The notes beneath the pieces were generated by a model. That model did no database searches, was not told where the DNA came from, and worked only from the letters and a program-made list of their open reading frames with translations. Positions 48,711 through 57,792 of a stretch of DNA of 64,000 nt are shown here, piece by piece (positions within the stretch are counted from its first letter, which is position 1; each line of letters opens with the position of its first letter). The stretch is from NCBI GenBank assembly GCA_904394705.1, contig CAJFNJ010000028.1, positions 1 through 64,000 on the forward strand, in the 5' to 3' direction. This DNA comes from Avimicrobium caecorum (lineage in GTDB: Bacteria > Bacillota > Clostridia > Oscillospirales > Ruminococcaceae). The position numbers and the translations under genes were made by a program.

Positions 48711-49142
48711 TTATTCTTCCGGCTTGCTCTCAGGCAGAGCTTCCTGTGCCGGAGCTGCCGGCGCCGGCTCGGTCACCGGTTCGGCGTCCATCTTGGCGCC
48801 GCACTTGGAGCAGTAAACAGCCTCAGCTGCCACGCTCTCACCGCAGTGCGGACAGGTCTTTTCCCCGGTTGCTGCAGAAATCTCCGCAATCAGGCTGTCA
48901 ATATCCTCATGCAGGCTGTCCAGCTCGGTAATGCAGGCGTCAATGAGCAGGCTGTTGTCATTGCCATTCTTCTTGGCATCGTATTCCAGACGGCCCAGCT
49001 GTGCGTAGGCCTTCTCCAGATCACTGTTGAGTCCCGAAAGCTGCAGCTTCAGCTTGCCGATCTCATACACTTCCCCGGCCTTTTCCGATGCCGCGTTTGC
49101 CGCGCTGCGTGCAGTATCCAGTACCTTGTCCATGAATCCCAT
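48711..49142 (-). CDS. Coiled-coil protein with C-terminal zinc ribbon
   Basis: 143 residues from the ATG at 49142 with AGGTGG upstream. Residues 1-85 are helical and largely coiled coil (KVLDTARSAANAASEKAGEVY, KLQLSGLNSDLEKAYAQLGRLEYDAKK, LDSLHEDIDSLIAEI). A zinc ribbon follows (CPHCGESVAAEAVYCSKCG, residues about 97-115), then an Ala/Pro/Glu-rich tail. No membrane segment. Similar small proteins are common in Clostridia; function unknown. Single-gene unit with a good promoter that starts inside the hemZ terminator. Confidence 0.75.
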   Translation of the reverse strand: MGFMDKVLDTARSAANAASEKAGEVYEIGKLKLQLSGLNSDLEKAYAQLGRLEYDAKKNGNDNSLLIDACITELDSLHEDIDSLIAEISAATGEKTCPHCGESVAAEAVYCSKCGAKMDAEPVTEPAPAAPAQEALPESKPEE

Positions 49143-49217
49143 AGTCAATCCACCTCACTCTATTTGATGCGGCAGACTTCATTGCCTGCCGTTTGTCACT
49201 TCAGAATTACTGCCTTT

Positions 49218-49246
49218 ATTATATGCTTTTTCCCGCAAAAAAACAA
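49218..49246 (-). promoter_or_regulatory. Promoter of the zinc-ribbon gene
   Basis: Minus strand: TTGTTT at 49246-49241, 17-base spacer, TATAAT at 49223-49218. The -35 lies in the T-tract of the hemZ terminator. Confidence 0.7.
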
Positions 49247-49278
49247 CCGCTCCGGCTGCCAAACAGCCTCCGGAGCGG
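49234..49278 (-). terminator. Terminator of the recJ-to-hemZ unit
   Basis: CCGCTCC and GGAGCGG arms extended by GGCTG/CAGCC across a bulge (49247-49278); on the minus strand TTGTTTTTTT follows. Confidence 0.9.
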
Positions 49279-49301
49279 AAATGTTCAGAAAATCGTTACA
49301 A

Positions 49302-50798
49302 TCAGGACTTGGTTCCTTCAATGGGATGGCTCTGATAAAATGCCAGGGTTTCATCCTTGCGCTGAAGGATCTCCTCAAACCGGCTGATGTACTCATAGGG
49401 GTACTTGAAGTTGAAGAGCCGCTTGATGTCGTCCCCATGGGGGTCCCGGAGTTTGCTGACACCGCCGGCGCCGCAGGCCAGGATGGTATGGGTCTCGTCC
49501 ATGATATAGACATTGTAAAGCCCTTCCTTGCCGGGTTTGCAGTAGCCGGTGTTCTCCAGATTATCCAGGATATTGCGCTGCCGGTAGAGATAGTAGGGCT
49601 CATAGCCGTTCTCCATCAGCCGGCGCTGGGCATAGTCCACCATCTCGGTGACATCTCCGGTGAGAGACGACAGATCCACTGCCTTCTCCCCGGACAAGTC
49701 TGCCGAGCGCTTGACCGACAGGGTATGGACGGTGATGTTCTCCGGCCCCAGCTCCAGCAGACGCTCCACCGTATGGCGGAAGCTGTCCAGGGTATCGGTG
49801 GGCAGTCCGGCAATGATGTCCATATTGATGTTGTCAAAGCCCAGTTCCCGGGCCATCTCATAGCAGTCCACCACCGCCTGGGCGGGATGCTTCCGTCCCA
49901 CAAACCGCAGCACATCATCGTTGAAGGTCTGGGGATTGATGCTGATGCGGGTCACCCCTGCGTCCCGGATCACCTGGAGTTTCTCCCGGGTGATGGTATC
50001 GGGACGGCCTGCTTCGATGGTGTATTCCCACACCTCCGAGAGGTCAAAATGCTCTGCCACACAGTCGGTGAGCTTTTTGAGCTGTTCGGCTGTGATGGAG
50101 GTAGGCGTGCCGCCGCCGAAGTAGACGGTGCGCAGCCGCAGTCCCGCCTGACGGGCTACCTCTGCGGTATGGGCGATCTCCTGGCACAGACAGTCGATGT
50201 ACTGATCCATGAGCTTGTAGGTCTTTTCAATGGAATGGGACACAAAGGAGCAGTACAGGCACCGGGACGGGCAGAAGGGAATGGAGATATACAGGCTGAA
50301 GCTGTCCGGGGTATTCCGGGAGAGGATGGCATGTTCCTTCTGCTGGGTGGCAAAGGCCAGATCCAGCTTCTCCTGGGACACCAGATAGTCCTCCCGCAGT
50401 TCCCGGGCGACCTCCTCCCGGCTGAGTCCCTGATCCAGCCGGCGCTGCACCAGCTTCACCGGGCGGATGCCGGTGAGCACGCCCCACTTGGGGGTGATGC
50501 CGGTGATCTCACTGAGGATCTGATAGAGCATCCGGGCGAGATGGAGTTCGCAGTCGTGGTCAGGGTTTTCCTCGCTCACCGGGACGATCTCACTGGCCTC
50601 CCAGGTGCGCTCCTCCCGCTCCACCGTCACCGACAGCGATGCCCGGCCCGGACGCAGGTTGGTCTCTGCCAGAATGAAGTTGTCCAGCGGCTCCTCCCCC
50701 TCCTTGGCGGGGATCACCTTCTCCCCCCGGAAGAAGAGCATTGCCACACCAGCCAGCTCATAGCCGTAGTCCCGGCCTTCACAGAATACAGTCATCAT
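49302..50798 (-). CDS. hemZ: HemZ-type coproporphyrinogen III oxidase-like radical SAM protein
   Basis: 498 residues, ATGATG at 50798, six bases after the preceding stop. Radical SAM motif CPSRCLYC near residue 176, followed by YFGGGTPTSITAEQL, RISINPQTFNDDVLRFVGR and DIIAGLPTDT, as in HemN-like enzymes. The 170-residue N-terminal extension and the C-terminal block ENTGYCKPGKEGLYNVYIMDETHTI identify the HemZ branch common in Clostridia. Members are often annotated as oxygen-independent coproporphyrinogen dehydrogenase, but haem synthesis in this organism is unproven, so the real substrate is open. Confidence 0.9.
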   Translation of the reverse strand: MMTVFCEGRDYGYELAGVAMLFFRGEKVIPAKEGEEPLDNFILAETNLRPGRASLSVTVEREERTWEASEIVPVSEENPDHDCELHLARMLYQILSEITGITPKWGVLTGIRPVKLVQRRLDQGLSREEVARELREDYLVSQEKLDLAFATQQKEHAILSRNTPDSFSLYISIPFCPSRCLYCSFVSHSIEKTYKLMDQYIDCLCQEIAHTAEVARQAGLRLRTVYFGGGTPTSITAEQLKKLTDCVAEHFDLSEVWEYTIEAGRPDTITREKLQVIRDAGVTRISINPQTFNDDVLRFVGRKHPAQAVVDCYEMARELGFDNINMDIIAGLPTDTLDSFRHTVERLLELGPENITVHTLSVKRSADLSGEKAVDLSSLTGDVTEMVDYAQRRLMENGYEPYYLYRQRNILDNLENTGYCKPGKEGLYNVYIMDETHTILACGAGGVSKLRDPHGDDIKRLFNFKYPYEYISRFEEILQRKDETLAFYQSHPIEGTKS

Positions 50799-50804
50799 GG
50801 TGCG

Positions 50805-51431
50805 TTATCCTCTCATATACGGGTTTTTGCTGCGTTCCTGGCTCAGATAGGTGGGCGAGCCATGTCCGGGGCAGATGGTATACTCCCCGGGCAGATCCCG
50901 CAGGCGCTGCACGGATTTCTTCAGCGCGGCCGCATCACCGCCGGGGAAGTCGGTCCGACCCACACTGAGCTGGAACAGGGTATCCCCGGAGAAGATCACA
51001 TCGCCCACCTGGTAGCAGACGCCGCCGGGGGTATGACCGGGGGTCTCCAGAACGGTGAAGGTCAGCTCGTCCAGCTGGATGGTATCGCCCTCATGGAGCA
51101 GACGATCATACCGGAGCTTTTGAGGCTCCTTGGGGCCGCCCAGCATGGGAGCCAGGCTCAGATTCGGATCGCCGTACACCGGCAGTTCCTTCTCACCCAG
51201 CATCACCGGGCAGTCGGGATAGCGCTTGCAGAGGGCTTCCACAGCGCCGGTATGGTCATAGTGGGCATGGGTGAGCAGGATCATCGAGGGTTCCGACCCC
51301 AGATCCTCCAGCTTGGCAATGATGGTCTCCGGGTCAGCGCCGGGATCGATCACCGCGATATGACGCTCCTTGGTCACAACCAGATAGCAGTTGGTCTCCA
51401 TCAGACCGGTGAGCATGGTATAGATTCTCAT
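50805..51431 (-). CDS. Metallo-beta-lactamase-fold hydrolase (glyoxalase II-like)
   Basis: 208 residues, ATG at 51431 overlapping the dtd stop (ATGA). Zinc motif THAHYDHTGA (HxHxDH), LETPGHTPGG, IFSGDTLFQLSVGRTDF and the late CPGHGSPTYL histidine: the short glyoxalase II-like group without the substrate-binding C-terminal domain of true GloB. Could hydrolyse thioesters or phosphodiesters. The position between dtd and hemZ is conserved in many Clostridia. Confidence 0.88.
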   Translation of the reverse strand: MRIYTMLTGLMETNCYLVVTKERHIAVIDPGADPETIIAKLEDLGSEPSMILLTHAHYDHTGAVEALCKRYPDCPVMLGEKELPVYGDPNLSLAPMLGGPKEPQKLRYDRLLHEGDTIQLDELTFTVLETPGHTPGGVCYQVGDVIFSGDTLFQLSVGRTDFPGGDAAALKKSVQRLRDLPGEYTICPGHGSPTYLSQERSKNPYMRG

Positions 51432-51925
51432 GCGTTCTCCTTTGCGCCTGCCTTGCGCACTGTCACCCGCTTGGGCATGATCTCATCGGTATCCAGCACA
51501 ATGGTCACAGGGCCGTCGTTCTGGATGTAGACCTGCATATCCGCGCCGAACTGTCCGGTGGCTACCTTTTCCACACCCAGGGCAATCAGTTCGTGGACAA
51601 AGCTCTCATAGAGCGGTTCCGAGATCTCCGGACGTCCGGCTGCGATAAAGGAAGGACGGTTGCCCTTCTTGCAGTCGGCATACAGGGTGAACTGGGAAAC
51701 CACCAGCGCCTCGCCGCCGATGTCCATCAGCGAGAGGTTCATCTTGTCATTTTCATCGGTAAAGATGCGCAGATTCACGATCTTCTTTGCCAGGAAGCGC
51801 ATTTCCTCCTCGGTATCCTCGCCGGATACGCCCAGCAGGATCATCAGACCCTGACCGATCTCTCCGACTGTTTCGCCGCCGATCTCCACACGGGATGCGG
51901 CTACCCGCTGTACCACAGCTCTCAT
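51428..51925 (-). CDS. dtd: D-aminoacyl-tRNA deacylase
   Basis: 165 residues from the ATG at 51925 with AGGAG upstream; the longer frame begins inside the end of the relA gene region. Hydrolyses D-amino acids and glycine mischarged on tRNAs. Hallmarks: MRAVVQRVAASRVEIGGE at the start, LLGVSGEDTEEEMRFLAKKI, VVSQFTLYADCKKGNRPSF (SQFTL active site) and the second active-site motif NDGPVTI. Normal length. Sixteen bases after relA, so translationally close. Confidence 0.96.
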   Translation of the reverse strand: MRAVVQRVAASRVEIGGETVGEIGQGLMILLGVSGEDTEEEMRFLAKKIVNLRIFTDENDKMNLSLMDIGGEALVVSQFTLYADCKKGNRPSFIAAGRPEISEPLYESFVHELIALGVEKVATGQFGADMQVYIQNDGPVTIVLDTDEIMPKRVTVRKAGAKENA

Positions 51926-51941
51926 CTTAACAGGCTCCTCC

Positions 51942-54125
51942 TTACTGATTCGCGCGCTTGACTTCGACGACACCGTCGATCTTGCGCAGGTTGGACATGA
52001 TATTGGTCAGCTGCTCCACATTCACAGTGCCCAGTGTCAGGGTGACAGACGTCATGCCGTCCTTGAGCTCCCGGGCCTGCAGCGCGTGCAGCGGCACATG
52101 CATATTGTTGAGGGTGATGCTCACCTCCGCCAGCAGCAGACCGCGATCCCGGGCCAGCAGCTCAATGGAGGACTTGAATACCTCCCGCTGGGTGGTATCT
52201 GCCCACTCGGCGGCAACCCAGCGGCTCTGCTGTTCGGGGTCCTTCATCGAATTGATGACATTGGGGCAGTCCAGCTTGTGAATGGACACGCCCGAACCCC
52301 GGGTGATAAAGCCGATGATCTCATCGCCGGGCAGCGGGTTGCAGCACTGGGCGAACTTTACCAGACAGCTGTCCAGTCCCTCGACAATGACGCCGCTGGA
52401 CACCTTGGACTTCTTCTGCACCAGCTTGGGCAGGGCCTGGGCGGCCTTTTCCGCCTCGGAGGTGCGGAACATCTTCACATAGTCGGTCTTGATGCGGGGA
52501 GCGATCTTCGCCAGCGAAATACCGCCATAGCCGATGGCAGCCAGGAAGTCATCCACATTCTTCATCTGCTGCTTTTCTGCCAGATAGGCGAGGAATTCTT
52601 CCTCCTGCTGCTCGGTCAGGCTGATGGAGCTGCGCCGGAATTCCTTCTCCAGCTCCTCCCGTCCGGCGGCGATGTTCTCCTCCCGCTTCTCCTTCTTGAA
52701 CCAGGCCCGGATCTTGTTGCGGGCCTCGCTGGTCTTGACCACCTTGAGCCAGTCACGGTTCGGGCCCTTGGTATTGCCGGTGATGATCTCGATGATCATG
52801 CCGGTTTTTACCACTGTGTCGATGGGCATGATGCGTCCATCCACCTTGGCTCCCATCATACGGTTGCCCACCGCAGAGTGAATGGCATAGGCAAAGTCGA
52901 TGATGGTGGAACCGGACGGCAGGCTGATGACATCGCCCTTGGGGGTGAATACAAACACTTCCTCCGGGGCAATATCGGTCTTGATGGTGCGCACGATGTC
53001 TTCCACATCGTCACTCTCCTGCTGGGCTTCCAGCAGCTGACGCACCCAGGCCAGTTTCTCCTCCAGGCTGTCCTTGCCCGAGAGGCCGGCCTTGTACTTC
53101 CAGTGCGCCGCGACACCGTATTCTGCGATGTAGTGCATATCCCAGGTGCGGATCTGGATCTCAAAGGGGATGCCCTCCTTATCCAGCACGGTGGTATGCA
53201 GCGACTGATACATATTGGCCTTGGGGGTGGAGATGTAGTCCTTGAACCGGTTGGGGATGGGACGGAACATATCATGCACCACGCCCAGGACGTTATAGCA
53301 TTCATTGACGGTGTCCACAATGACCCGCAGGGCATAGACATCGAAGATCTCATCGAAATCCCGGCCCTGGATATACACCTTGCGGTAGATGCCGTAGATG
53401 CTCTTGACCCGGCTTTCCAGGTAGAAGTGCATTCCCTCGGCATTGAGCCGCTCGGTAAGCCGTTCCCGGATCATCGAAAGGAACTTGTCCCGCTCGTCCT
53501 TGCGCAGGATCAGCTGGGATTCGATCTCCGAATAGGCAGCCGGGTCCAGGAAGCGCAGGGCAGTATCCTCCAGCTCCTCCTTGACCAGCTTCAGACCCAG
53601 ACGGTGTGCCAGCGGCGCATAGACCTCCATGGTCTCCAACGACTTATCCCGCTGCTTCTGGGGAGGCATCGATTCCAGGGTGCGCATATTGTGCAGACGG
53701 TCCGCCAGCTTGATGATGATAACCCGGACATCCTGTGCCATGGCAAGCAGCATTTTACGGACATTTTCCGCCTGCTGCTCCTCCCGGGTGGAAAACGGCA
53801 CCTGACCCAGCTTGGTGACGCCGTTTACCATCAGGGCCACATCTTCGCCGAACTGCTTTTCAATGCTTTCGCCGGTGGTGGCAGTATCCTCCACCACATC
53901 GTGCAGAAGGGCAGCTACCAGGGTTTCGGTATCCATGCCGAGCCCCACCAGAATGATCGCCACTGCGACAGGATGGCTGATATAGGGCTCACCCGACCGG
54001 CGGCGCTGGTCCTTGTGGGCTTCCTTTGCCACCTGATAGGCAGCCATGATCCGGTCGGTATCATAGCTGCGTCCGCTCTCCTTGATCGCCTGCATCAGAT
54101 CGTCAATCGTATAAACTTTCTCCAT
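51942..54125 (-). CDS. relA: Bifunctional (p)ppGpp synthetase/hydrolase
   Basis: 727 residues from the ATG at 54125 with AGGTG upstream. Long RSH protein controlling the stringent response. In order: an HD hydrolase with ALLHDVVEDT near residue 77 (intact His-Asp), the synthetase with VYALRVIVDTVNECYNVLG and ANMYQSLHTTV, a TGS domain near 390-450 (VFVFTPKGDVISLPSGSTII), a conserved Cys region (FAQCCNPLPGDEI) and a C-terminal ACT domain. Both catalytic sites look intact. Downstream of recJ by ten bases; apt, often between them, is missing. Confidence 0.97.
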   Translation of the reverse strand: MEKVYTIDDLMQAIKESGRSYDTDRIMAAYQVAKEAHKDQRRRSGEPYISHPVAVAIILVGLGMDTETLVAALLHDVVEDTATTGESIEKQFGEDVALMVNGVTKLGQVPFSTREEQQAENVRKMLLAMAQDVRVIIIKLADRLHNMRTLESMPPQKQRDKSLETMEVYAPLAHRLGLKLVKEELEDTALRFLDPAAYSEIESQLILRKDERDKFLSMIRERLTERLNAEGMHFYLESRVKSIYGIYRKVYIQGRDFDEIFDVYALRVIVDTVNECYNVLGVVHDMFRPIPNRFKDYISTPKANMYQSLHTTVLDKEGIPFEIQIRTWDMHYIAEYGVAAHWKYKAGLSGKDSLEEKLAWVRQLLEAQQESDDVEDIVRTIKTDIAPEEVFVFTPKGDVISLPSGSTIIDFAYAIHSAVGNRMMGAKVDGRIMPIDTVVKTGMIIEIITGNTKGPNRDWLKVVKTSEARNKIRAWFKKEKREENIAAGREELEKEFRRSSISLTEQQEEEFLAYLAEKQQMKNVDDFLAAIGYGGISLAKIAPRIKTDYVKMFRTSEAEKAAQALPKLVQKKSKVSSGVIVEGLDSCLVKFAQCCNPLPGDEIIGFITRGSGVSIHKLDCPNVINSMKDPEQQSRWVAAEWADTTQREVFKSSIELLARDRGLLLAEVSITLNNMHVPLHALQARELKDGMTSVTLTLGTVNVEQLTNIMSNLRKIDGVVEVKRANQ

Positions 54126-54135
54126 TCCTGTCACC

Positions 54136-56175
54136 TCATTCCGATTCACTCAGCCGCCGGATGGCCGGCGCGCTCATCAGATCTACTTTTCCATGAACCG
54201 GCAGCAGCCGGAACCCATTCTTTTCCCGGGCAATCAGACCCAGTTCCATCAGGGCATCCAGTGCCACCAGCATTTTGCCATATCCGATCCCCGAAGCCAT
54301 CAGCCGCTGATAGAGCAGCTCAGGCCCATGGGGGAATCCGCCCTGACTGCTCAGGAAACGGTACACAATCGCCGCATCTTCCCGGGTGGGACAGATGAGC
54401 TGATCCTCTGCCGGGCTGTGTTCACCCCGGCGGGCGTTTTCATAGATGCGCTGCTGATAGCAGACCGCATTCTGATCCACTCCGGTCAGGCGCAGATCCG
54501 CCGCCCGGAGGCTCACGCTCACTTCGCCCCGGAACACCGAGATCTCCGCCGATACCAGCAGATCCAGCAGGTCGCCGGGCTGATAGCCGAACTGATCCGG
54601 GCCGGTGCCGAACAGCAGCACCTGGAAGGCAGTGCCATTTTTGGAACAGGCCAGCTTGAGATGCTTGCCACCGGACAGGGACTGGATGCGTTCCAGCCGC
54701 ACAGCGTCCAGCTCAAACACCGGCGAGGGATTCCCTTCTCCGAAGGGTTCCAGCCGGGACAGGCTCTGCACCATGGGGACAGTGAGCTCCGAGGGCTCCA
54801 CCACACAGTCAGCTGTGAGCTTATAATAGGGCATGATAGGATAGTGTTCCCGGAAATAGCCGAGAAAACGCTCCCGGAATGCCGGAAGATTCTCTTTCAA
54901 CAGGGTAAAGCCTGCCGCCTGGGCATGCCCGCCATAGCGGGTGAGCAGATCACCGCAGGCCGAAACTGCCTCGATCACCGAAACGCCGTCAATGCCCCGT
55001 CCGGAGGAGCGGCCCTCGGTGTCATCGGTGGAGATCAGGAAGGCCGGACGCCCGTACTTTTCCACCAGGCGGGAGCAGAGGATTCCCACTACGCCATGAT
55101 GCCAGCCGGCGCCGTCCATGACGATGACCCGCTCCTGCACCAGCGACGGATCAGCGGTGATCTTCGCCGCCACCTCCGCCAGAATCTCCGCTTCGATCTT
55201 CTTGCGCTGGTCGTTATAGCCGCAGAGGATCTCCGCCTTTTCCCGGGCTGTGCCCTCATCCTCACAGAGAAGCAGCTCCAGGGCGTCATAGACATCGCCC
55301 ATCCGTCCGGCAGCGTTGATCCGGGGCGCCAGACCAAAGGCGGCGGACACGGCAGTCATCGGGCGTCCCGACAGCCCTGCCAGTTCCACCAGCGCCCGGA
55401 TACCCGGACGGGCACTGTCCGCCAGCAGCTCCAGACCATGGCGCACCAGGGTGCGGTTATCATAGGTCAGGGGCATGACATCGGCGATGGTACCCAGTGC
55501 CGCCAGGTCGCCATAGTGCTCGATCATCTCATAGCCGTCGTCCCCTTCCAGGGCGCAGACCAGCTTGAACGCCACACCCACGCCGGACAGCCCCTTGAAC
55601 GGGCTGGGACAATCGGGGCGATGGGGGTCCACCACCGCCACTGCATCGGGCAGGGTCTCCCGGGGCTGGTGATGGTCGGTCACCACCACATCAATGCCCA
55701 GGCTGTTGGCATGGGCGATCTCCTCATGGGCAGAAACGCCGTTATCCACTGTGATGATCAGCCCGATCCCCCGGACATTGTGCAGGAAGTCGATGGCTTC
55801 GGTATTGAGGCCATAGCCCTCCTGTTCCCGGTCGGGGATATAGTAGATCACATTGGCGCCCACCGCCTCCAGATAGCTGTACAGCAGCGCTGTGGAGGTG
55901 ACGCCGTCGCAGTCGTAGTCGCCGTAGACCACAATGAGTTCGCCTGATTCCATCGCCAGGCGGATGCGTTCCACCGCCCGGTCCATATCCCGGAGCAGGA
56001 ACGGGTCAAACAGGGTGTCCTTTTCCCCGTACAGCGACTGGATCTCCTCCAGGCTGCGTACCCCACGGGCACTCAGTACCCGGGCGCAGAGCGGCGAAAG
56101 TCCTGCCGCCTGCAGAGAAGCCAGTGCCTCCGGGTCCGCTGTCCGGCTGGCTGTATTCCAAAACTTGATGCTCAA
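54136..56175 (-). CDS. recJ: Single-stranded-DNA-specific 5'-3' exonuclease RecJ
   Basis: 679 residues from a TTG at 56175. The nearest AGGA is only three bases upstream and GGAGAGG lies 14 bases upstream, so the start is uncertain, but no better one exists before residue 60. DHH/DHHA1 nuclease: VVYGDYDCDGVTSTALL (motif I), ITVDNGVSAHEEI, VVTDHHQPRETLPDA (DHH), GGHAQAAGFTL in the DHHA1 half, then an OB-fold and a C-terminal extension longer than E. coli RecJ. Acts in base excision and recombination repair. Heads the recJ-relA-dtd-MBL-hemZ run. Confidence 0.95.
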   Translation of the reverse strand: MSIKFWNTASRTADPEALASLQAAGLSPLCARVLSARGVRSLEEIQSLYGEKDTLFDPFLLRDMDRAVERIRLAMESGELIVVYGDYDCDGVTSTALLYSYLEAVGANVIYYIPDREQEGYGLNTEAIDFLHNVRGIGLIITVDNGVSAHEEIAHANSLGIDVVVTDHHQPRETLPDAVAVVDPHRPDCPSPFKGLSGVGVAFKLVCALEGDDGYEMIEHYGDLAALGTIADVMPLTYDNRTLVRHGLELLADSARPGIRALVELAGLSGRPMTAVSAAFGLAPRINAAGRMGDVYDALELLLCEDEGTAREKAEILCGYNDQRKKIEAEILAEVAAKITADPSLVQERVIVMDGAGWHHGVVGILCSRLVEKYGRPAFLISTDDTEGRSSGRGIDGVSVIEAVSACGDLLTRYGGHAQAAGFTLLKENLPAFRERFLGYFREHYPIMPYYKLTADCVVEPSELTVPMVQSLSRLEPFGEGNPSPVFELDAVRLERIQSLSGGKHLKLACSKNGTAFQVLLFGTGPDQFGYQPGDLLDLLVSAEISVFRGEVSVSLRAADLRLTGVDQNAVCYQQRIYENARRGEHSPAEDQLICPTREDAAIVYRFLSSQGGFPHGPELLYQRLMASGIGYGKMLVALDALMELGLIAREKNGFRLLPVHGKVDLMSAPAIRRLSESE

Positions 56176-56218
56176 ATCCTTCCGCCGTTCCTCTCCTCAA
56201 AAATTTTCCCGGGGTTCT

Positions 56219-57046
56219 TCAGATCCCCAGCTTCTTAAACAGCATCGGTACCAGTCCATAGCCCGCAAATGCCACAAAGAAGTACCGGATCGGGATCAGC
56301 CAGAGCAGGTCGGGCAGCAGCTTGCCCAGACCATAGACCACTCCGATCACACAGAGCCCCAGCACAAACCGGGCCGCTTTTCTGGAAGCACGGTCCCGCA
56401 TGCCAAAGCGCACATACCGCTCCTCATAGGCGCAGCCGGCGGCAAATCCGCCGAACAGTCCGTAGAGCTGGAGAAAGTCATGGGAGCGTGCCACAAACAG
56501 GAAGATGCTCATCAGCCCGAAGGTGGCAGCAAAGAGACCGCTGTGCCCCAGTGCCCGGTCCCAGAGCTTGGCGCAGAGCCAGCTGATGCCCACGCCCAGC
56601 AGCAGTCCCACAAACACATCCCTGGGATAGTGAACCCCCAGGTACATCCGGGAGAACGCCACCAGGAACATGAGCGGGATAAAGAAGTACCACAGGCTGT
56701 TTTTCCGGTACCAGAGCGGGATTGCGCTTCCCACTGTGGCCATCATCTGGCTGTGACCGCTGGGGAAGGAATAGCCGGTGGCTGTATCCGCGTAGATGGT
56801 GCGGATGCTAGGCTCTCCGATGGGACGGGGCATCCGGAAGATCTCCTTGAGCCCGTTGCCGAAGCACAGCGAAGTGAACATCGCATAGGAGATGAACCGT
56901 CCGGCGGTTTTATCGCTGTTCCAGTAGATCCAGGCCAGCACCACCACCCAGAGGGCGGGTTCTGCCAGCATGGTGATCCCTATAAAAAATACATCCAGCA
57001 CGGGGGAAGCCGCACTCTGGATATAGCGAAGCAGTTCGAGTTCCAA
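56219..57046 (-). CDS. PAP2-family membrane phosphatase
   Basis: 275 residues from a TTG at 57046 with AGGAGG six bases upstream; upstream in-frame ATGs overlap the promoter. Membrane phosphatase with the three PAP2 motifs: KEIFRMPRP (KxxxxxxRP), SFPSGHS, and SRMYLGVHYPRDV. Six to eight helices. Could act on undecaprenyl pyrophosphate or other lipid phosphates; a C-terminal block of extra helices (LGLCVIGVVYGLGKLL) is present in clostridial relatives. 43 bases upstream of recJ; may share its transcript. Confidence 0.9.
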   Translation of the reverse strand: MELELLRYIQSAASPVLDVFFIGITMLAEPALWVVVLAWIYWNSDKTAGRFISYAMFTSLCFGNGLKEIFRMPRPIGEPSIRTIYADTATGYSFPSGHSQMMATVGSAIPLWYRKNSLWYFFIPLMFLVAFSRMYLGVHYPRDVFVGLLLGVGISWLCAKLWDRALGHSGLFAATFGLMSIFLFVARSHDFLQLYGLFGGFAAGCAYEERYVRFGMRDRASRKAARFVLGLCVIGVVYGLGKLLPDLLWLIPIRYFFVAFAGYGLVPMLFKKLGI

Positions 57047-57102
57047 TTTCTTCCTCCTGGTGCAGCCGTTTTCCAGGCGACCGCAGACATTTTTATTAAT
57101 AT

Positions 57103-57108
57103 AGTATA
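57103..57108 (-). promoter_or_regulatory. Extended -10 promoter of the PAP2 gene
   Basis: Minus strand TGGTATACT (the -10 hexamer TATACT is at 57108-57103), no good -35. The same nonamer precedes hpf and the divergent YbaK gene. Confidence 0.65.
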
Positions 57109-57195
57109 CCATAAAACGCCGGGAAATTCCATAGTCTGCGCACATTCTGCCCGGGAAGCCCCGGCGGACAGCTGGAAAAACAGCCGGACGGATGG

Positions 57196-57201
57196 TATAC
57201 T
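57196..57201 (+). promoter_or_regulatory. Extended -10 promoter of the YbaK-like gene
   Basis: TGGTATACT with the hexamer at 57196-57201; the -35 position TGGAAA is weak. Confidence 0.65.
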
Positions 57202-57253
57202 GTCAGAAGAGCACCCCTGCTTTTCGGAAAGCAGGGAAAAAGGAGGAGCGTCA

Positions 57254-57742
57254 ATGAACCGACAGGAAACACTGGACTGCCTGGACCGGGAGGGGATCGG
57301 TTACGAACTCACCGAGCACAAGGCAGTGTACAACATGGCAGAGCTGGCAGAGGTGGATCTGCCCTATCCCCATCTGGATGCCAAGAATCTGTTTGTCCGG
57401 GACGACAAACGGCTGAACTACTACCTCATCACCGTGCGGGGTGAAAAGCGGGTGAACCTCAAGGACTTCCGCCGGCAGCACGGCACCCGTCCTCTGACCT
57501 TCGCCTCGGAGGAGGAACTGCTGGAGCTGCTGGGGCTCACCCCCGGCGCTGTGACTCCGCTGGGCCTGCTGCACGATACCGCCTGCCGGGTCCGCTTCTA
57601 TCTGGACCAGGATTTCCTGGAAGAGCCGGGGATCATCGGGATTCACCCCAATGACAACACCGCCACTGTCTGGCTGAAAACCCGGGAACTGGTGGAACTG
57701 ATCCGACGCCATGGCACCCCCACTGAAATCGTCCCCTTCTGA
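57254..57742 (+). CDS. YbaK/ProX-type aminoacyl-tRNA deacylase
   Basis: 162 residues, ATG at 57254 with AGGAGG upstream. Single YbaK/EbsC domain homologous to the editing insertion of prolyl-tRNA synthetase. DAKNLFVRDDKRLNYYLITVRGEKRVNLKDF carries the conserved lysine environment and GAVTPLGLLHD the GxxxP motif. The PrdX/ProXp-ala branch hydrolyses Ala- or Cys-tRNA(Pro); which one is not clear. Single gene with its own promoter and terminator. Confidence 0.9.
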   Translation: MNRQETLDCLDREGIGYELTEHKAVYNMAELAEVDLPYPHLDAKNLFVRDDKRLNYYLITVRGEKRVNLKDFRRQHGTRPLTFASEEELLELLGLTPGAVTPLGLLHDTACRVRFYLDQDFLEEPGIIGIHPNDNTATVWLKTRELVELIRRHGTPTEIVPF

Positions 57743-57753
57743 CCATGGTCCAA

Positions 57754-57787
57754 AAGAGCCCTCCGGAAAACCGGAAGGCTCTTTTTT
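57754..57787. terminator. Bidirectional terminator between YbaK and FAD-oxidoreductase genes
   Basis: AAGAGCC-TCCGG pairs with CCGGA-GGCTCTT around AAAA, followed by T6 on the plus strand. Confidence 0.9.
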
Positions 57788-57792
57788 CATCG

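Noticed and set aside
48846..51530. Plus-strand open frame opposite the zinc-ribbon, hemZ and MBL genes
   Set aside because: Sense genes have clear motifs and ribosome binding sites; the antisense product has none.
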